From Sediminibacillus halophilus (GTDB taxonomy: Bacteria; Bacillota; Bacilli; Bacillales; Amphibacillaceae): a stretch of 64,000 nt of DNA. The notes beneath the pieces were generated by a model. It searched no databases. It was not told where the DNA came from and saw only the letters and a list, made by a program, of their open reading frames with translations. Below, in pieces: positions 50,828-59,925 of this stretch; position 1 is the first letter of the stretch, and every line of letters starts with the position of its first letter. The stretch covers positions 962,756-1,026,755 of the forward strand of contig NZ_FNHF01000001.1 of the NCBI RefSeq assembly GCF_900103695.1, read 5' to 3'. The position numbers were made by a program, and so were the translations under genes.

Positions 50828-50907
50828 CGTTTAATGCCAAGGTCATTCTATCTATTTCTGCACTCCCTTTTTTGAAAACCAATAAAGATAAGCTATCCAT
50901 TTTCACA

Positions 50908-51147
50908 TCAAGATTTAAGCATTGCCTTGATTCCGGCAATATTGATTCCTTTGTCGATCAGTTTTTTCACTTCTTTCAGCCTGTTAATGTCCTTCATGGT
51001 ATATACTCTTCTATTGGCCGCGTTTCTGGCAGGTTTTATCAGCCCGTGTTTTTCATAATAACGAATTTGCCTGGCAGACAGACTTGTTAGATCTTTTACT
51101 ACACTTATTGGTAAAGCAGCTAATTCATCAGGAATGTCATGATTCAA
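50908..51147 (-). CDS. Short GlnR/TnrA-like MerR-family regulator
   Basis: 79 aa, TTG start with AGGAGG at the right distance. DNA-binding half: ISVVKDLTSLSARQIRYYEK, HGLIKPARNAANRRVYT, then the first dimer helix KLIDKGINIAGIKAMLKS, where it stops. GlnR (135 aa) and TnrA (110 aa) of B. subtilis share this sequence but continue into a C-terminal glutamine-synthetase-sensing tail, which is missing here. It is the last gene of the amtB operon. May bind TGTNA-N7-TNACA sites constitutively or act by heterodimers (inference). Confidence 0.8.
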   Translation of the reverse strand: MNHDIPDELAALPISVVKDLTSLSARQIRYYEKHGLIKPARNAANRRVYTMKDINRLKEVKKLIDKGINIAGIKAMLKS

Positions 51148-51185
51148 CCCCTTCCCCTCCTTTTAATTTCTCTCAAAAGGTGGTC

Positions 51186-51917
51186 TCACTTGGATGCCAC
51201 ATGTGCATATAATTCCTTTAGGTTTTTAAATCCCAGTTTTTGAATCGCTTCTATACCTGCTGCCCATAGGCGTGCAGCGGCCATGGCATCATGGAGCGCA
51301 TGGTGTCGATGGTCAATATCGATTCCGAAATAGGCGCAACATTCATCCAATGTTGTCAATTGTGCCTCTGGTTCCACGGTTTTTGTCAAAAAAGAAGTAT
51401 CGATTATCCGGTGTTGGAAGTTCATGCGAAGCGACATCCAGGTTGCATGCTTCATAAACTGTTTTTCATGATTGGCATGGTGTGCCACCAATGGATCTGC
51501 TTTGATAAACTGATAAAATTCCTTTAATACGTCATGAATGGTATCGGCTTCTGCAAGCACCTCATCGGTTAGCCCGGTAAGATTCACCACTTCTTCAGTC
51601 AGAGGCGTTTCACAATATACAGGAGCATAAAACGTTTCATTATCGAATAGCTGATTACCTCGCATTTTCACAGCACCGATGGAAATTATTTGATCCCCTT
51701 TATACGGAAAAAAACCTGTCGTTTCCAGGTCAAAGACAACCACTCTTAATTCAGACAAAGGGACTTCAAGTACATCTTTGTTTTTCAGTTCGCGCTGCAA
51801 TTCTCGCATGTATGCCATTTTCCCCGGATCTGTCTGACTCGAAAGCGTGGCGTAAGGACTTGCCCCAAGCTTTCCCGACATCTGTTTTACAAATTGAATC
51901 ATTTGCTCCATGATCAT
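51186..51917 (-). CDS. DnaQ-like DEDDh 3'-5' exonuclease
   Basis: 243 aa from the ATG at 51917 that overlaps the previous stop (ATGA). ExoI VVVFDLETTGFFP, ExoII VAHHANHEKQF, ExoIII HHALHDAMAAARLWAAGI (the DEDDh His and Asp). A 55-residue N-terminal extension precedes the nuclease fold. Often found beside DUF294 nucleotidyltransferases, as here. Could be a proofreading/repair exonuclease or RNase; in this context a second-messenger hydrolase is conceivable but unsupported. Confidence 0.8.
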   Translation of the reverse strand: MIMEQMIQFVKQMSGKLGASPYATLSSQTDPGKMAYMRELQRELKNKDVLEVPLSELRVVVFDLETTGFFPYKGDQIISIGAVKMRGNQLFDNETFYAPVYCETPLTEEVVNLTGLTDEVLAEADTIHDVLKEFYQFIKADPLVAHHANHEKQFMKHATWMSLRMNFQHRIIDTSFLTKTVEPEAQLTTLDECCAYFGIDIDHRHHALHDAMAAARLWAAGIEAIQKLGFKNLKELYAHVASK

Positions 51918-52876
51918 TTCGAACACGCTTCTTCTATTTTGGTTTTCGTTTTGGAAAAAAGCTTATACCCTTTTCTCATCATGCTTTTTAACTCCTGTTT
52001 TTCCTGCTTGCTTAGATCCTGGATCGAAATAAGGTGGACTTCCTTGTACGTCTTTGCCTCTCTGCGAAATTTCAGACGAAAATCCAAAAGCGCTCTGAAG
52101 TCTTTCTCATATGTCTGCAAGGACTGATATCCCTCTGGCAGCTGGCTGAATCTCGATAAGGTGGAAGGGGCGAAAATCTTATTCTTTAAAGCCAGCAGTC
52201 TTAATGCATTGACATACGGAAATAATGCCTTCTGTTTTAAATGGATGGTACCGGACTGTTCCCCTTGCTGTTCTGGGAGCAACTGTCCAAATATCCCAAT
52301 ACCTTTTCTGTAAAAATCCACGTTGTCAATCAGACGGTGAAAAAGGTCGGGCTGTTGTTCAAGAATGGAAAAAGCAGTATGTTTGAGCTCCGTCAAATAG
52401 TTGGTATCCCCTATCAGAACCCGTGAATCGAAAAAAGTGGAAAAATGACGCAAGGTCTGCCAACTGGCTTCTGTCATCCAGGCCGTTATTTGCTGATGCC
52501 ATTCTACCAGTGAATTGCACCATAGCGGGTTGGAAGACATTACTTCTCCATCGCACCGCTCATAACCAACCAATTCCAATGCGTTCGATATTTCCGTTCC
52601 TGCCCTTAAAAAATAAGATTTACATAAATCATCCCCGGCAAAAATAATACCGTGGTCTTGATCGCTCCATACCGATTGTTCATACCTGCCGGCACTTCCC
52701 ATTAAAAAGAAAGCAAAAGGAGCAGGGGGATCCCCCAGCTCTCCTTTGACTTTTTCCATTGCTAATTGGACGGTTTGTGCCATCAGTTGATCATGGTATG
52801 CATTCAGTTTTTGATGATTTACCGCAGCAGCCATAAGACGACTACGGTTAGCCTTCATTTCCCGATAGATAGTCAC
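51914..52876 (-). CDS. DUF294-type nucleotidyltransferase
   Basis: 320 aa from a GTG at 52876, eight bases after AAGGTGG and 25 bases behind amtB; longer starts reach into amtB. Nucleotidyltransferase centre FFLMGSAGRYEQSVWSDQDH (G-S-x-G-R...SDQD, as in GlnD/DUF294 proteins), then a helical substrate-binding domain ending in TKTKIEEACSK. GlnD uridylylates PII proteins; no PII gene is present. Its place between amtB and an exonuclease suggests a nitrogen- or stress-signalling modifier, but the target is unknown. Confidence 0.72.
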   Translation of the reverse strand: MTIYREMKANRSRLMAAAVNHQKLNAYHDQLMAQTVQLAMEKVKGELGDPPAPFAFFLMGSAGRYEQSVWSDQDHGIIFAGDDLCKSYFLRAGTEISNALELVGYERCDGEVMSSNPLWCNSLVEWHQQITAWMTEASWQTLRHFSTFFDSRVLIGDTNYLTELKHTAFSILEQQPDLFHRLIDNVDFYRKGIGIFGQLLPEQQGEQSGTIHLKQKALFPYVNALRLLALKNKIFAPSTLSRFSQLPEGYQSLQTYEKDFRALLDFRLKFRREAKTYKEVHLISIQDLSKQEKQELKSMMRKGYKLFSKTKTKIEEACSK

Positions 52877-52901
52877 AACCGAATCCACCTTTTTGACAAC
52901 A

Positions 52902-54173
52902 TTACGCTCCAGTTGCTTTTGTATTTTTATCTGTCTGTGGCAAGTTTTCAGGATAACCATAGCTGCCATGCTCGCTCAAGTCCAAGCCGACAATTTCCTC
53001 TTCTTCCGAAACGCGGAGACCACCCATAACTTTATCCATGATCTTTAACAGGATGAAGGCAACCACAAAGGCATACAACCCACTTGTGACAACCCCCATG
53101 ATTTGGACACCCAGCTGCTCGAAGCCGCCGCCATAGAATAACCCAGGGCGACCGACACTTGCCAGTTCCGGTGTAGCGAATAAACCATTGGACAACGTTC
53201 CCCAAACACCAACTGTACCGTGGACAGACAATGCGAAGATTGGATCGTCTATTTTTGCTTTATCGAAAAATTTCATACTCAAGAAAACAATCAATCCACC
53301 AATAAAGCCGATGACTACCGCCGCCCAAGGCTCCACGAATGCACAAGATGCCGTAATGGCAACAAGGCCTGCGAGTGCACCATTCAATGTGGTAGGTACA
53401 TCCGCTTTTCCTGTGACCGCCCATACAATAAGCATTGCACCGATAGCACCGGCACCTGCTGCCAATTGTGTATTCAATGCTACATAACCGAAGAATGCGT
53501 CTGCTACTTCCAGTGTACTACCTGCGTTGAATCCAAACCAGCCGATCCAGAGAATCAATACGCCTAAAGCGGTATAAACCTGATTATGACCAGCTATATC
53601 ATTAGAAGAACCATTTTTGTTATACTTACCGATTCTTGGCTTCAAAATAATGGTTGCTGCCAGTGCAGCCATCGCGCCAGTCAAATGGACAACTGTCGAT
53701 CCAGCAAAATCCTGTTTTCCATGATCCGCCAGCCAACCGCCGCCCCAAATCCAGTGGGCAACCACCGGGTAAACAAGCGCCGAGAACAGAACAGCAAATA
53801 CTACATAAGCAGATAATTTCGCTCTTTCTGCAAATCCGCCAAAAGCAACCGTCATTGCGATACAAGCAAATGCCATTTGGAAGAAGAAATCGGTAGATCC
53901 AGCTAATCCCTCACCCATGGTAGTGGCATCACCAAAAAAGAAATCACCAAACCCGATTAACGTCCCCTCACTTCCATAGATGAAACCCCATCCGACAGCC
54001 CAGAATACCAACGAGGTGATTCCGACAGTGAATACTGTCTTTCCTGCAATATGACCGGCGTTCTTCATCCGGGTCGAACCTGCTTCCAGTAAAATAAACC
54101 CTCCAAGCATTAAGAACACGAGTACTCCACTAACCATGATCCATACATTATTCATTAAAAAAATAGGATCCAT
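52902..54173 (-). CDS. amtB: AmtB ammonium transporter
   Basis: 423 aa, eleven helices. Pore histidines are in STVVHLTGAMAAL (about residue 166) and LSVHGTVGVWGTL (about 315); DFFFQMAFACIAMTVAFGG is the periplasmic recruitment/Phe-gate region. Cytosolic tail GGLRVSEEEEIVGLDLSEHG, the PII-binding segment in other Amt proteins. Imports ammonium when nitrogen is short. GGGGAGGAG precedes the ATG. First gene of a four-gene operon; no glnK follows, unlike B. subtilis nrgAB. A TnrA/GlnR box is upstream. Confidence 0.93.
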   Translation of the reverse strand: MDPIFLMNNVWIMVSGVLVFLMLGGFILLEAGSTRMKNAGHIAGKTVFTVGITSLVFWAVGWGFIYGSEGTLIGFGDFFFGDATTMGEGLAGSTDFFFQMAFACIAMTVAFGGFAERAKLSAYVVFAVLFSALVYPVVAHWIWGGGWLADHGKQDFAGSTVVHLTGAMAALAATIILKPRIGKYNKNGSSNDIAGHNQVYTALGVLILWIGWFGFNAGSTLEVADAFFGYVALNTQLAAGAGAIGAMLIVWAVTGKADVPTTLNGALAGLVAITASCAFVEPWAAVVIGFIGGLIVFLSMKFFDKAKIDDPIFALSVHGTVGVWGTLSNGLFATPELASVGRPGLFYGGGFEQLGVQIMGVVTSGLYAFVVAFILLKIMDKVMGGLRVSEEEEIVGLDLSEHGSYGYPENLPQTDKNTKATGA

Positions 54174-54219
54174 AAGTTCTCCTCCCCTTTTATGTGATGT
54201 CTATTAACATCAAATGTTA

Positions 54220-54277
54220 AGTATAAAGTTAGCAGTTTCGAAATTTTCACGCAATTTAGTTGTAAGATTATCTAACA
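54220..54277 (-). promoter_or_regulatory. TnrA/GlnR-controlled promoter of the amtB operon
   Basis: TGTAAGATTATCTAACA (54261-54277) is an exact TGTNA-N7-TNACA site. TATACT (minus strand 54225-54220) could be the -10; no good -35 lies between, as expected for an activated promoter. The box centre is roughly 50-56 bases upstream of the start. Confidence 0.72.
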
Positions 54278-54424
54278 AGGTTTTTCAGGAAAGGGTTTCC
54301 ATTTTTGAATCCCTCCCTGAATATGGTTTTACGGAATTGAACTTTGTCCAATTCCGTAAAAACCAACATATCGTATGAACAGATTGCTTTTAAGCGTGCT
54401 AATCCCACTGTGTGTTGGGGACAT

Positions 54425-54470
54425 AAAAAGAGCTGCACAAAAGTCATTCATCGACTTTTGTGCAGCTCTT
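54425..54470 (-). terminator. Terminator of yvbH
   Basis: AAGAGCTGCACAAAAGTC / GACTTTTGTGCAGCTCTT (18 bp), five T on the minus strand. Confidence 0.92.
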
Positions 54471-54474
54471 GTCC

Positions 54475-55089
54475 TTACTGATTGATAAACAGCTCAAAAA
54501 TTTCTCCATAGTCCTTTCTTGTATAAAGCTGCTTCTGTTGTTTCAGCCAGTCAAATGCTGCGTGATTAATATCATTGAATTCTTCAGATATACGAGCCTC
54601 ACTGCTCCTGCTTTGGTTAAGCGTCGCTGAAGCCAGTTCCAAACTCTGCCTTGCATAATCCAGGTAAAGTTGGTTGTCCTCGGTGATCTCTTCCATCTTG
54701 AGGAGCGTCTTATACAGATCCTTGATTTCGGCGATGAACTTTTTATGTACATCGATGGAAAAAGCAGTACCGCCCAGCGTAAACTTGATTTCTACATCTA
54801 AATCGATTGTACCGGCTGTTTCAAGCGCGACGTTCGAGACATCCTTTGCATAGTAGCTATATCGATGCAATGTTTTCTTCTTGCTGGTGGCGCTAGTACC
54901 ATCTAAGTGAATCAGCGCTTTGTTTGTGAAACAATACTCATCAGACTTCGACTTGATCAGAAAGTAAATTTTTTCTCCGTCCACATGCATAACATAATCG
55001 TCAGCGTCCGTTTTATCATAATCCTCCGGAGTAATTACACTCCCAATATCACTTAATCCAAGCGCATCAGAAGCTACCTTTTTAAACAT
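54475..55089 (-). CDS. yvbH: YvbH, bacterial PH-domain protein
   Basis: 204 aa, the same length as B. subtilis YvbH. Residues 1-125 form a bacterial pleckstrin-homology domain (GEKIYFLIKSKSDEYCFTNK, LHRYSYYAKDVSNVALETAG, DLDVEIKFTLGG). The rest is the YvbH oligomerisation extension (LKMEEITEDNQLYLDYARQS). Oligomeric cytosolic protein of unknown role; bacterial PH proteins often associate with membranes or stress. Confidence 0.8.
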   Translation of the reverse strand: MFKKVASDALGLSDIGSVITPEDYDKTDADDYVMHVDGEKIYFLIKSKSDEYCFTNKALIHLDGTSATSKKKTLHRYSYYAKDVSNVALETAGTIDLDVEIKFTLGGTAFSIDVHKKFIAEIKDLYKTLLKMEEITEDNQLYLDYARQSLELASATLNQSRSSEARISEEFNDINHAAFDWLKQQKQLYTRKDYGEIFELFINQ

Positions 55090-55120
55090 TTTCTACTCCT
55101 CCTTCATTATCAAATGGCAA

Positions 55121-55375
55121 TTATTGAGAATCAACTATGAACCAAAACAACGCAAAGAACGCAAATAGAATCAAAATAATACCAAGTATGATTACAATAG
55201 TCAGAATCCAGCCAATAACTTTTCTTCCTGTCTGGATCCAATAGATTCCCAGCGTCAACAAACTGAATATAAAGCCGAGAATCCCCCATAAAACCGGACT
55301 CTTCCCATGCTTAGGCGCATCGACCACCAAATAGATGGTTACCGCAACCGAAATGATCAATCCGATAAACTCCAT
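55121..55375 (-). CDS. Small three-TM membrane protein
   Basis: 84 aa: helices at about 3-18, 27-46 and 53-81, short basic loop (TGRKV). AGAAGGGGGC precedes the ATG. Lies 31 bases before yvbH in the same direction, so probably co-transcribed. No family recognised. Confidence 0.6.
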   Translation of the reverse strand: MEFIGLIISVAVTIYLVVDAPKHGKSPVLWGILGFIFSLLTLGIYWIQTGRKVIGWILTIVIILGIILILFAFFALFWFIVDSQ

Positions 55376-55422
55376 AACTGCCCCCCTTCTGCTTTTCTAA
55401 AGCTCACTTATTTCTTTTTTGT

Positions 55423-55635
55423 CTAATCCTGTACCCGCGTTTTACTTTCAAATCCAATTTTCTTATGGGTACCGTCACAGAATGGCTTATTACTGGAAGC
55501 ACCACACCTGCATAAAGAAAATGCCGGTTTTGTTTCGTACACATTGCCATCTGCATCTTGTAATTCCACATCTCCTTTGACAAGGATGGAACCATTATCC
55601 CTCACTTGAATAATCGCTTTTTGTTTTTCGCTCAT
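55423..55635 (-). CDS. CDGSH iron-sulfur domain protein
   Basis: 70 aa from the ATG at 55635, six bases after GGGAGG. Ligand motif CRCGASSNKPFCDGTH (C-x-C-x2-S-x3-P-x-C-D-G-x2-H) for a redox-active 2Fe-2S cluster, followed by KKIGFESKT. MitoNEET-like fold in a short bacterial form; probably cytosolic electron or cluster transfer. Upstream of the small membrane gene with a 47-base gap. Confidence 0.88.
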   Translation of the reverse strand: MSEKQKAIIQVRDNGSILVKGDVELQDADGNVYETKPAFSLCRCGASSNKPFCDGTHKKIGFESKTRVQD

Positions 55636-55907
55636 CTTCACCCTCCCCTCCTATAAAATTGTACTGATTGCCGGATAGACTGTCCAGTCTTCCTCCCCAT
55701 TGTCTTTCAAATTAACTTTTACCTATAGTAGATTCCAATCCCGGAGAAAACATGACTGAACGGCATAAAGTTTTGGCAGAAACTGAAAGTTCCGCTGATT
55801 GATAGATCGGGTATACAACTAAAGATCTTTATTTCTTCATATTAGGCAGTGTAATCAGAGAACAAAAAAAGAACTATATACGATATTTTGAAAGTGAGGA
55901 AACAATC

Positions 55908-58856
55908 ATGGCTGAACAGAAATCTCGAATAGAAAGAAGGAAAAAGAAACCGCTGTGGCTGAAGCTGCTTTTCCTGGTTTTTTTATTGGGCTTAGCGGGT
56001 CTTTTGACTGGTGCCGGGGTGTTTGCTTATTATGCAAACCAGGCACCGCCTTTAAATGAAAAGGATTTGGTAGACCCGGCAGCTTCTCAAATTCTTGATA
56101 AAGACGGAAATGTCGTGGCGGCAATAGGAAACAAAAAAAGGGAACAGGTAAATTATGACGAGATTCCCGACTTAGTAGAGGATGCAATTTTAGCCACAGA
56201 GGATGTCAGGTTTTATGAGCATTTCGGCATTGACCCTCTAAGACTAGGAGGAGCAATAATAGCCAACGTAACCGAAGGGTTTGGATCAGAAGGTGCAAGC
56301 ACCCTTACACAACAAGTCGTAAAACGATCATTTTTATCTTCGGAGAAATCTTTGAAAAGAAAAGCACAGGAGGCATGGCTGGCCGTAAAATTGGAGCAGG
56401 AATACAGCAAACAAGAAATCTTTGAAATGTATGTGAACAAAATTTATTACTCCGATAATATTTATGGTATTGCTACAGCAGCAGATTACTACTTCGACAA
56501 GGAGCTTAATGAGCTCACCCTGCCGCAAGCCGCCTTGCTTGCCGGTATGCCGCAGAGTCCGAACGGTTACAATCCTTATGACCATCCTGAACGTGCAAAG
56601 GAAAGACGCGACATTGTCCTGTCATTAATGGAAGAACATGATAAGATTACGCATGAGGAACGGATAAAGGCAGAAAAAACTCCGATTACCGAGGGACTCG
56701 TTAAACGGGATGAAGGAGAACGTACTTATCTGTCCGCTTCTGACGGCTATGAAGCTTTTATAGATGTCGTGATCAGTGAGGTAGAAGCTATCGGTGATTA
56801 CAATATTTATGAGGATGGATTAAAGATCCATACTACCCTTGACCCTGATGCCCAATCAGCTATAGAAGATATGCTGAACAAGGAGGATGCAATTGATTAT
56901 CCTGAAGACAAGGATGGGCAGCCATTCCAGGCTGGAATCACATTGCTTGATACAAACAGCGGGGCGATTCGTGCTGTCGGTGGCGGCCGCAACTATGGCA
57001 AAGACACCAAACGCGCTTTCAACTTTGCTACCGATACAAGCAGGCAGCCTGGTTCCGTCATCAAGCCAATATTGGCTTACGGACCTGCGATTGAATATAA
57101 AAAATGGTCCACCGCGCATATAGTCGATGATGAAGAATTCAAATATGAAAATGGCGAGGAACCACACAACTGGGATGGAAAGTATAAAGGCGAAATAACG
57201 ATACGTGAAGCATTGTGGGATTCACGGAACATTCCGGCAATCAAAACGTTCAATAAAACTGGACACGAAAACGCCGCCAATTTCGCTGCAAAGCTTGGTT
57301 TGAACCTGGAAAAACCGTTAATGGAAAGTGCTGCCATCGGTGGAATATCAAAAGGTACAAACCCCTTGCAAATAGCTGGGGCATATGCCGCATTCGGGAA
57401 TGGTGGTACGTATAATGAGCCATACGCCGTTACTAAAATTGAAGAAAGAGACGGAGAAACAGTGGAAACCAACCATGAGAGCAATCAAGCGATGAAAGAT
57501 TATACCTCTTACATGATTACGGATATGTTAAAAGATGTAATCAAAAAACCAGAAGCAACAGGGTACAAGGCGAATATTCCCGGTCTGCCTGTAGCAGGAA
57601 AAACCGGTACCACCAATTATTCAGAGGAGTCAATAGAAAAATACAATATTCCGAAAGACAGCTCACCGGATTCCTGGTTTGCCGGTTACACTACCGACTA
57701 TACCGCGGCAATATGGACTGGTTATCAAGATAGAAAAAATCCACTAACAGGAAATGAAAAAGATATCGCCAAAAAGCTATTCAGGCATGTCATGGCCAAA
57801 GTTTCCGAGGACAAAGACACCAAAGATTTCAAAAAGCCGGATAGTGTCGTAGCGAAAAAAATAGAAGAAGGAACCAACCCGCCAAAGCTTGCCAGCAGTT
57901 TTACTCCTGAGGATAAGATTTCCACAGAATTGTTTGTAAAAGGAGAAGTACCAAAGCAGGAATCAGAGGAATTTATCCCAGAACTGCCTGCGCCGATTGG
58001 GTTGTCTGCAGACTACGACAAAGACAAAGCTACGGTCCAACTAGACTGGGACTATGAACAGGAAGAGAGCGACGACCGGGAGGTGCATTTTGAAGTAGAA
58101 GCTTCTATTGAAGGAGGTTCCTCCGGCACAGCTAAAGAAACGGCCAAAACCGAAATAACCATTCCTTCTATCAAAACCGGAGAATCTTACACCTTTACCG
58201 TCCGTGCTGTATCAGAAGAAGAAGAAAGCGATCCTGCCTCCATCGTAGTCGATACCGATACAGAAAAGGAAAAAGAAAAGAAAAATGCCAGCAACGACGA
58301 CAATCAAAGCAGTTCTCAACAAAATGAGGAAACTGATACAAGTGCCGAGAATCAAGAAGACGGTTCGCCATCCAGCGAAGATGGTAATGCTGAAGAAGAT
58401 AATGACAACGCAGAAACGGAAACGGATAATCAGTCGGAACAAGAAAACGAGGAAGAAGCAACGGATGAAAATGATAGCTCTCAGGACAACGCAGATCAAA
58501 ATGAAGATAATCAAGAAGATAACAGCGGATCGTCCGGAGAAGGCTCCGAAAATGAGGAATCCACGGAAGATGGACAAGGTGAAGAAGAACAGAACTCTGA
58601 TTCCACTGATCAATCAAGTGAAAACAGTGACGAAGAAACCAATAATGAAACTGAATCTACTAATAATGATAACGGAAATCAAAATGCGAATTCCAGTCAA
58701 GACAGTCAAGGGAATGATACAGCAGGACAAGGACAAGAAACCTCAGAAAACGGCCAAGGTGAGAGCGAGACAAATCAATCTGCTGATGCAGCAGGTTCTG
58801 ACAATACCGGAGAAAATGGAAGTGATGCTTCAGATGAGGAAAATGCAGATAGTTAA
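55908..58856 (+). CDS. Class A penicillin-binding protein (PonA/PBP1-like) with acidic tail
   Basis: 982 aa. Cytosolic basic start, helix at about 19-41. GT51 transglycosylase (ATEDVRFYEHFGID, GASTLTQQVVKRSF) to about 250. Transpeptidase with S-x-x-K in QPGSVIKPIL (about 382), SRN (about 439) and KTGT (about 564). A fibronectin III domain at about 692-777, then a 200-residue Asn/Asp/Glu/Ser/Gln tail with no hydrophobic residues. Builds peptidoglycan outside the membrane. B. subtilis PonA (914 aa) has a similar but shorter tail. Not in a recU-type operon here. Confidence 0.88.
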   Translation: MAEQKSRIERRKKKPLWLKLLFLVFLLGLAGLLTGAGVFAYYANQAPPLNEKDLVDPAASQILDKDGNVVAAIGNKKREQVNYDEIPDLVEDAILATEDVRFYEHFGIDPLRLGGAIIANVTEGFGSEGASTLTQQVVKRSFLSSEKSLKRKAQEAWLAVKLEQEYSKQEIFEMYVNKIYYSDNIYGIATAADYYFDKELNELTLPQAALLAGMPQSPNGYNPYDHPERAKERRDIVLSLMEEHDKITHEERIKAEKTPITEGLVKRDEGERTYLSASDGYEAFIDVVISEVEAIGDYNIYEDGLKIHTTLDPDAQSAIEDMLNKEDAIDYPEDKDGQPFQAGITLLDTNSGAIRAVGGGRNYGKDTKRAFNFATDTSRQPGSVIKPILAYGPAIEYKKWSTAHIVDDEEFKYENGEEPHNWDGKYKGEITIREALWDSRNIPAIKTFNKTGHENAANFAAKLGLNLEKPLMESAAIGGISKGTNPLQIAGAYAAFGNGGTYNEPYAVTKIEERDGETVETNHESNQAMKDYTSYMITDMLKDVIKKPEATGYKANIPGLPVAGKTGTTNYSEESIEKYNIPKDSSPDSWFAGYTTDYTAAIWTGYQDRKNPLTGNEKDIAKKLFRHVMAKVSEDKDTKDFKKPDSVVAKKIEEGTNPPKLASSFTPEDKISTELFVKGEVPKQESEEFIPELPAPIGLSADYDKDKATVQLDWDYEQEESDDREVHFEVEASIEGGSSGTAKETAKTEITIPSIKTGESYTFTVRAVSEEEESDPASIVVDTDTEKEKEKKNASNDDNQSSSQQNEETDTSAENQEDGSPSSEDGNAEEDNDNAETETDNQSEQENEEEATDENDSSQDNADQNEDNQEDNSGSSGEGSENEESTEDGQGEEEQNSDSTDQSSENSDEETNNETESTNNDNGNQNANSSQDSQGNDTAGQGQETSENGQGESETNQSADAAGSDNTGENGSDASDEENADS

Positions 58857-58885
58857 AATCTGAGAAAGGCTGGGAGTGTAATACT

Positions 58886-58934
58886 AACTGTGTAAGCAAG
58901 AATGCATTGCATTCTTGCTTACACAGTTTTTTTT
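58886..58934 (+). terminator. Terminator of the PBP gene
   Basis: 21-bp stem (AACTGTGTAAGCAAG ... CTTGCTTACACAGTT) and eight T. From here to 59176 nothing is recognised except an 11-codon frame after AAAAGGAG (58976). Confidence 0.92.
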
Positions 58935-59176
58935 ATTTGGTAGAATAAGAGTGACAAAAAAGGAGTATTGATTTGGCCAAGACTAAAAGAAATCCTGCCC
59001 CCGAGTAATTAACTAACAAGATTGTTGAGAATCAACAACATTTCCCAATAGAATCCCATATTATCATTGGATTTCAAACAATAAACAAAGAGACATCAAT
59101 TCCTATGCGAATTGTGTCTCCCACACGTGTTCTAGTAACTTTTTTATATTCCACAACCATTCTCTTCTTCTATTAT

Positions 59177-59788
59177 TTATACCATCCACTTCGGCGGCGT
59201 ATTTTTATCCCAATAAATCTCGCCTATTGTATAGTGCCCTTCAAAGCCGTCCCTGTTTACATGGTAATGAAAATTAAACCAGTAACCTTCACCAGGACGG
59301 TTATCACGCCTCACATGGAATTTAGCTACATCTTTACCAGTCTTTTGGTCATGGATATTGAAAATACGCTCTCCATAACCACTTCCTGGTTGTTCCGTAA
59401 TAACAAAATAAGGGATTTTTTCTTCTCCGGCATCTAATAAAATATCATTGACCACTTGCTCGAGTGCCGGTAGAATATTGGCCGTAAATTCATCCTCCAC
59501 CTTCGGGTAAATCCTGGGACCGAGTTTTGCCACGGTCCGTTCAGCAGCTTGTTCCGTGAAAGAAGCAATCAGCTGACTACTGTCTGCTGTTTCATCAGGC
59601 AGTGTTTCCGTTTCACCTTCCCTGTCCACTACATCAACGGCAACAGAAGCATGAGTATCGGAATCGGATTTTGAGAGAACTTCGTCTTTTTCCGCTGCAC
59701 TTGTATCCAGATAGTTTGGCGGGATGTACATACCCAACGTCATGAACGTAATCAAGATGACCGATATTTTCTTCAACCAGAGCTTCAT
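59177..59788 (-). CDS. ypjP: YpjP-family secreted protein
   Basis: 203 aa (B. subtilis YpjP is about the same). N-terminal signal/anchor (WLKKISVILITFMTLGMYIP), acidic linker, then the family domain: ASFTEQAAERTVAKLGPRIY and the strongly conserved end GYWFNFHYHVNRDGFEGHYT with WDKNTPPKWM. The function of this Bacillus family is unknown. Monocistronic. Confidence 0.85.
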   Translation of the reverse strand: MKLWLKKISVILITFMTLGMYIPPNYLDTSAAEKDEVLSKSDSDTHASVAVDVVDREGETETLPDETADSSQLIASFTEQAAERTVAKLGPRIYPKVEDEFTANILPALEQVVNDILLDAGEEKIPYFVITEQPGSGYGERIFNIHDQKTGKDVAKFHVRRDNRPGEGYWFNFHYHVNRDGFEGHYTIGEIYWDKNTPPKWMV

Positions 59789-59925
59789 AGAAATGTCTCC
59801 CTTTATGTACTACTTTTAGTTTATCATTTTATGCTGAAAAGTCTATCAAACTTTTTAACCATCCACTGGACATTGTCCAAGCAAACACGTATCATGAGTA
59901 AAAAGTTGATTTTTGGAGGGGTACC

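Noticed and set aside
58195..58863. Long open frames on both strands inside the PBP tail (140 and 192 codons)
   Set aside because: They arise from the repetitive Glu/Asn/Asp codons of the tail; compositions (Lys/Met-rich or Phe/Leu-rich) are typical antisense shadows and lack binding sites.
58976..59010. 11-codon frame MAKTKRNPAPE after AAAAGGAG
   Set aside because: Good spacing but too short to support as a gene; no known spore or leader peptide matched.
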